Shown here in pieces: positions 7,051-8,028 of a DNA stretch of 8,028 bases. Every line of letters begins with the position of its first letter. Position 1 is the first letter of the stretch. The translations under genes and the position numbers were made by a program. Source of the stretch: Prevotellaceae bacterium UBA7017. Its GTDB lineage: Bacteria > Bacteroidota > Bacteroidia > Bacteroidales > Bacteroidaceae. The stretch is from assembly GCA_002449535.1 (NCBI GenBank), contig DJWZ01000050.1, positions 1 through 8,028 of the forward strand. The letters are read 5' to 3'. The notes under the pieces were generated by a model. That model was not told where the DNA came from, ran no database searches, and worked only from the letters and a program-made list of their open reading frames with translations.

Positions 7051-8028
7051 AAAAAGATAACATGTTTGTCAGGGTTGGCTATAGCATTTATGCTATTGTT
7101 CTCTTCCTGCTCCGACAAAGACCATTTCAATTCTGGAGAGATGGGAAGTGCCACCCTGTGGGAGAATATCAGCAGTGATGGAGAGTTGTCAAACTTCGCT
7201 GCAGTATTGGAAGCAACAGGGTATGCCTCAAGGTTGGCAACAAGTCAGATGTTCACTGTCTTTGCGCCAGTCAATGAGAAGTTTACTGCCGAAGACAGAG
7301 ATGAAATTATCGCAAGGTATAATTCTGAAAAGGCAGCAGGTGTAAAGGAAAATAAGAATACGGCAATTACGGAATTCGTACAGAATCATATTGCTCTTTA
7401 TAACTATACTGTTTCAGACATTACTGAAGGAACATCACTTCGTATGATGAATGGCAAGGGCAGTTGGTTCACACCAAATTCTCTGCAGGGAATAGAATTC
7501 CAGAAGAAAAATATCCTTGCTTCAAACGGTGTTCTATATACTCTTAGCGACAAGGCAGAGTATTATCAGAATATCTATGAATACATCAAGAACGAGAAAG
7601 GTGGAGACAGCGGACTTGACAGCTTGTCAAACTTCCTGTACCACTATCATTTTACTACCTTCATTCCAGAAGAGTCTGTAAAGGGAGAAATAATAGACGG
7701 AAAGCAGCAGTATCTGGATTCTGTTACTACGGTTAACAACGAGATACTTGATAAATGGATTAAAGCAAAGTTGGATTCTGAGGATAGTTCTTATTATGCA
7801 GTGCTTCCTACCAACAAGGCGTGGAAGGAGCAGTATGATGTCAACAAGTACTTTTTCAAGTATGTTCGTAATAGTCAATCTCCTGATTCAGTGGTAAGTT
7901 CCGAACTGCGTGACTCTTTTGAGTATATACTGCCACGATATAACATCATTGCTGGTGCTCAGTTCAGTAGGACTAACAATGAAAAACTTGGAACAGGGGA
8001 AAAGGTTGACTCTGTTAAGTCTCCGCTT
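7039..8028 (+). CDS. Second fasciclin (FAS1) domain lipoprotein, 3' truncated by window edge
   Basis: The reading frame is open from the ATG at 7039 to the last base, giving 330 residues with no stop codon, so the gene continues beyond the window. The N-terminus is a lipoprotein signal peptide: a Lys-rich start, a hydrophobic core, then FSSC with Cys24 (Cys21 if translation starts at 7048), followed by SDKDHFN. The CSDK start is shared with the upstream FAS1 protein. Residues about 40-175 form a FAS1 domain: LWENISSDGELSNFAAVLEA at 40-59, MFTVFAPVNEKF at 71-82, FVQNHIALYNYTVS at 113-126, and ILASNGVLYTLS at 159-170. A second FAS1-like domain starts near residue 178 (NIYEYIK) and contains DSLSNFLYHYHF at 194-205 and the first-box motif YYAVLPTNKAW at 252-262; its end is cut off. 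The role is inferred to be a surface accessory lipoprotein of the adjacent SusC/SusD transporter. It resembles uncharacterised Bacteroidales fasciclin proteins. Confidence 0.85.
   Translation, partial: MKDMKKITCLSGLAIAFMLLFSSCSDKDHFNSGEMGSATLWENISSDGELSNFAAVLEATGYASRLATSQMFTVFAPVNEKFTAEDRDEIIARYNSEKAAGVKENKNTAITEFVQNHIALYNYTVSDITEGTSLRMMNGKGSWFTPNSLQGIEFQKKNILASNGVLYTLSDKAEYYQNIYEYIKNEKGGDSGLDSLSNFLYHYHFTTFIPEESVKGEIIDGKQQYLDSVTTVNNEILDKWIKAKLDSEDSSYYAVLPTNKAWKEQYDVNKYFFKYVRNSQSPDSVVSSELRDSFEYILPRYNIIAGAQFSRTNNEKLGTGEKVDSVKSPL

Noticed and set aside
7148..7345. 65-codon + strand open frame within the second FAS1 gene
   Set aside because: It is out of frame with the clear signal-peptide and FAS1 reading frame covering the same bases.
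7627..7878. Antisense 83-codon open frame opposite the second FAS1-like domain
   Set aside because: The sense strand encodes recognisable FAS1 motifs here; the antisense product has none.

Overview
The window holds part of one operon from a Bacteroidota bacterium. The order Bacteroidales is most likely, with a Prevotella- or Bacteroides-like host possible. The evidence is the SusC/SusD pair, which is diagnostic of the phylum, the three Bacteroidota-style lipoprotein signal peptides, and starts preceded by A-rich sequence instead of a Shine-Dalgarno motif. Genus cannot be settled from the sequence alone.

All four genes lie on the + strand and are tightly packed. Bases 1-3084 are the 3' part of a SusC-family TonB-dependent outer-membrane transporter, whose N-terminus lies upstream of the window. 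Bases 3100-4881 are a complete SusD-family surface lipoprotein. Bases 4913-7027 are a complete 704-residue lipoprotein with two fasciclin (FAS1)-like domains and a roughly 250-residue C-terminal domain of unknown function. Bases 7039-8028 are the first 330 codons of a second FAS1-type lipoprotein that runs off the right edge. The gaps are 15, 31 and 11 bases and contain no visible promoter or terminator, so the genes are probably co-transcribed. No non-coding stretch exceeds 31 bases.

In the expected arrangement, the SusC barrel spans the outer membrane and the SusD lipoprotein caps it as a hinged lid. The two FAS1 lipoproteins are probably tethered to the same membrane and may be accessory ligand-binding, docking or adhesion subunits. 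No glycoside hydrolase, polysaccharide lyase, peptidase, sulfatase or regulator is visible, so the substrate cannot be named and glycan import should not be assumed. The most interesting point is this four-gene SusC-SusD-FAS1-FAS1 arrangement. The proteins look like members of known but functionally uncharacterised families, not a wholly new system. I see no RNA genes, CRISPR arrays, insertion sequences, attachment sites or phage genes.
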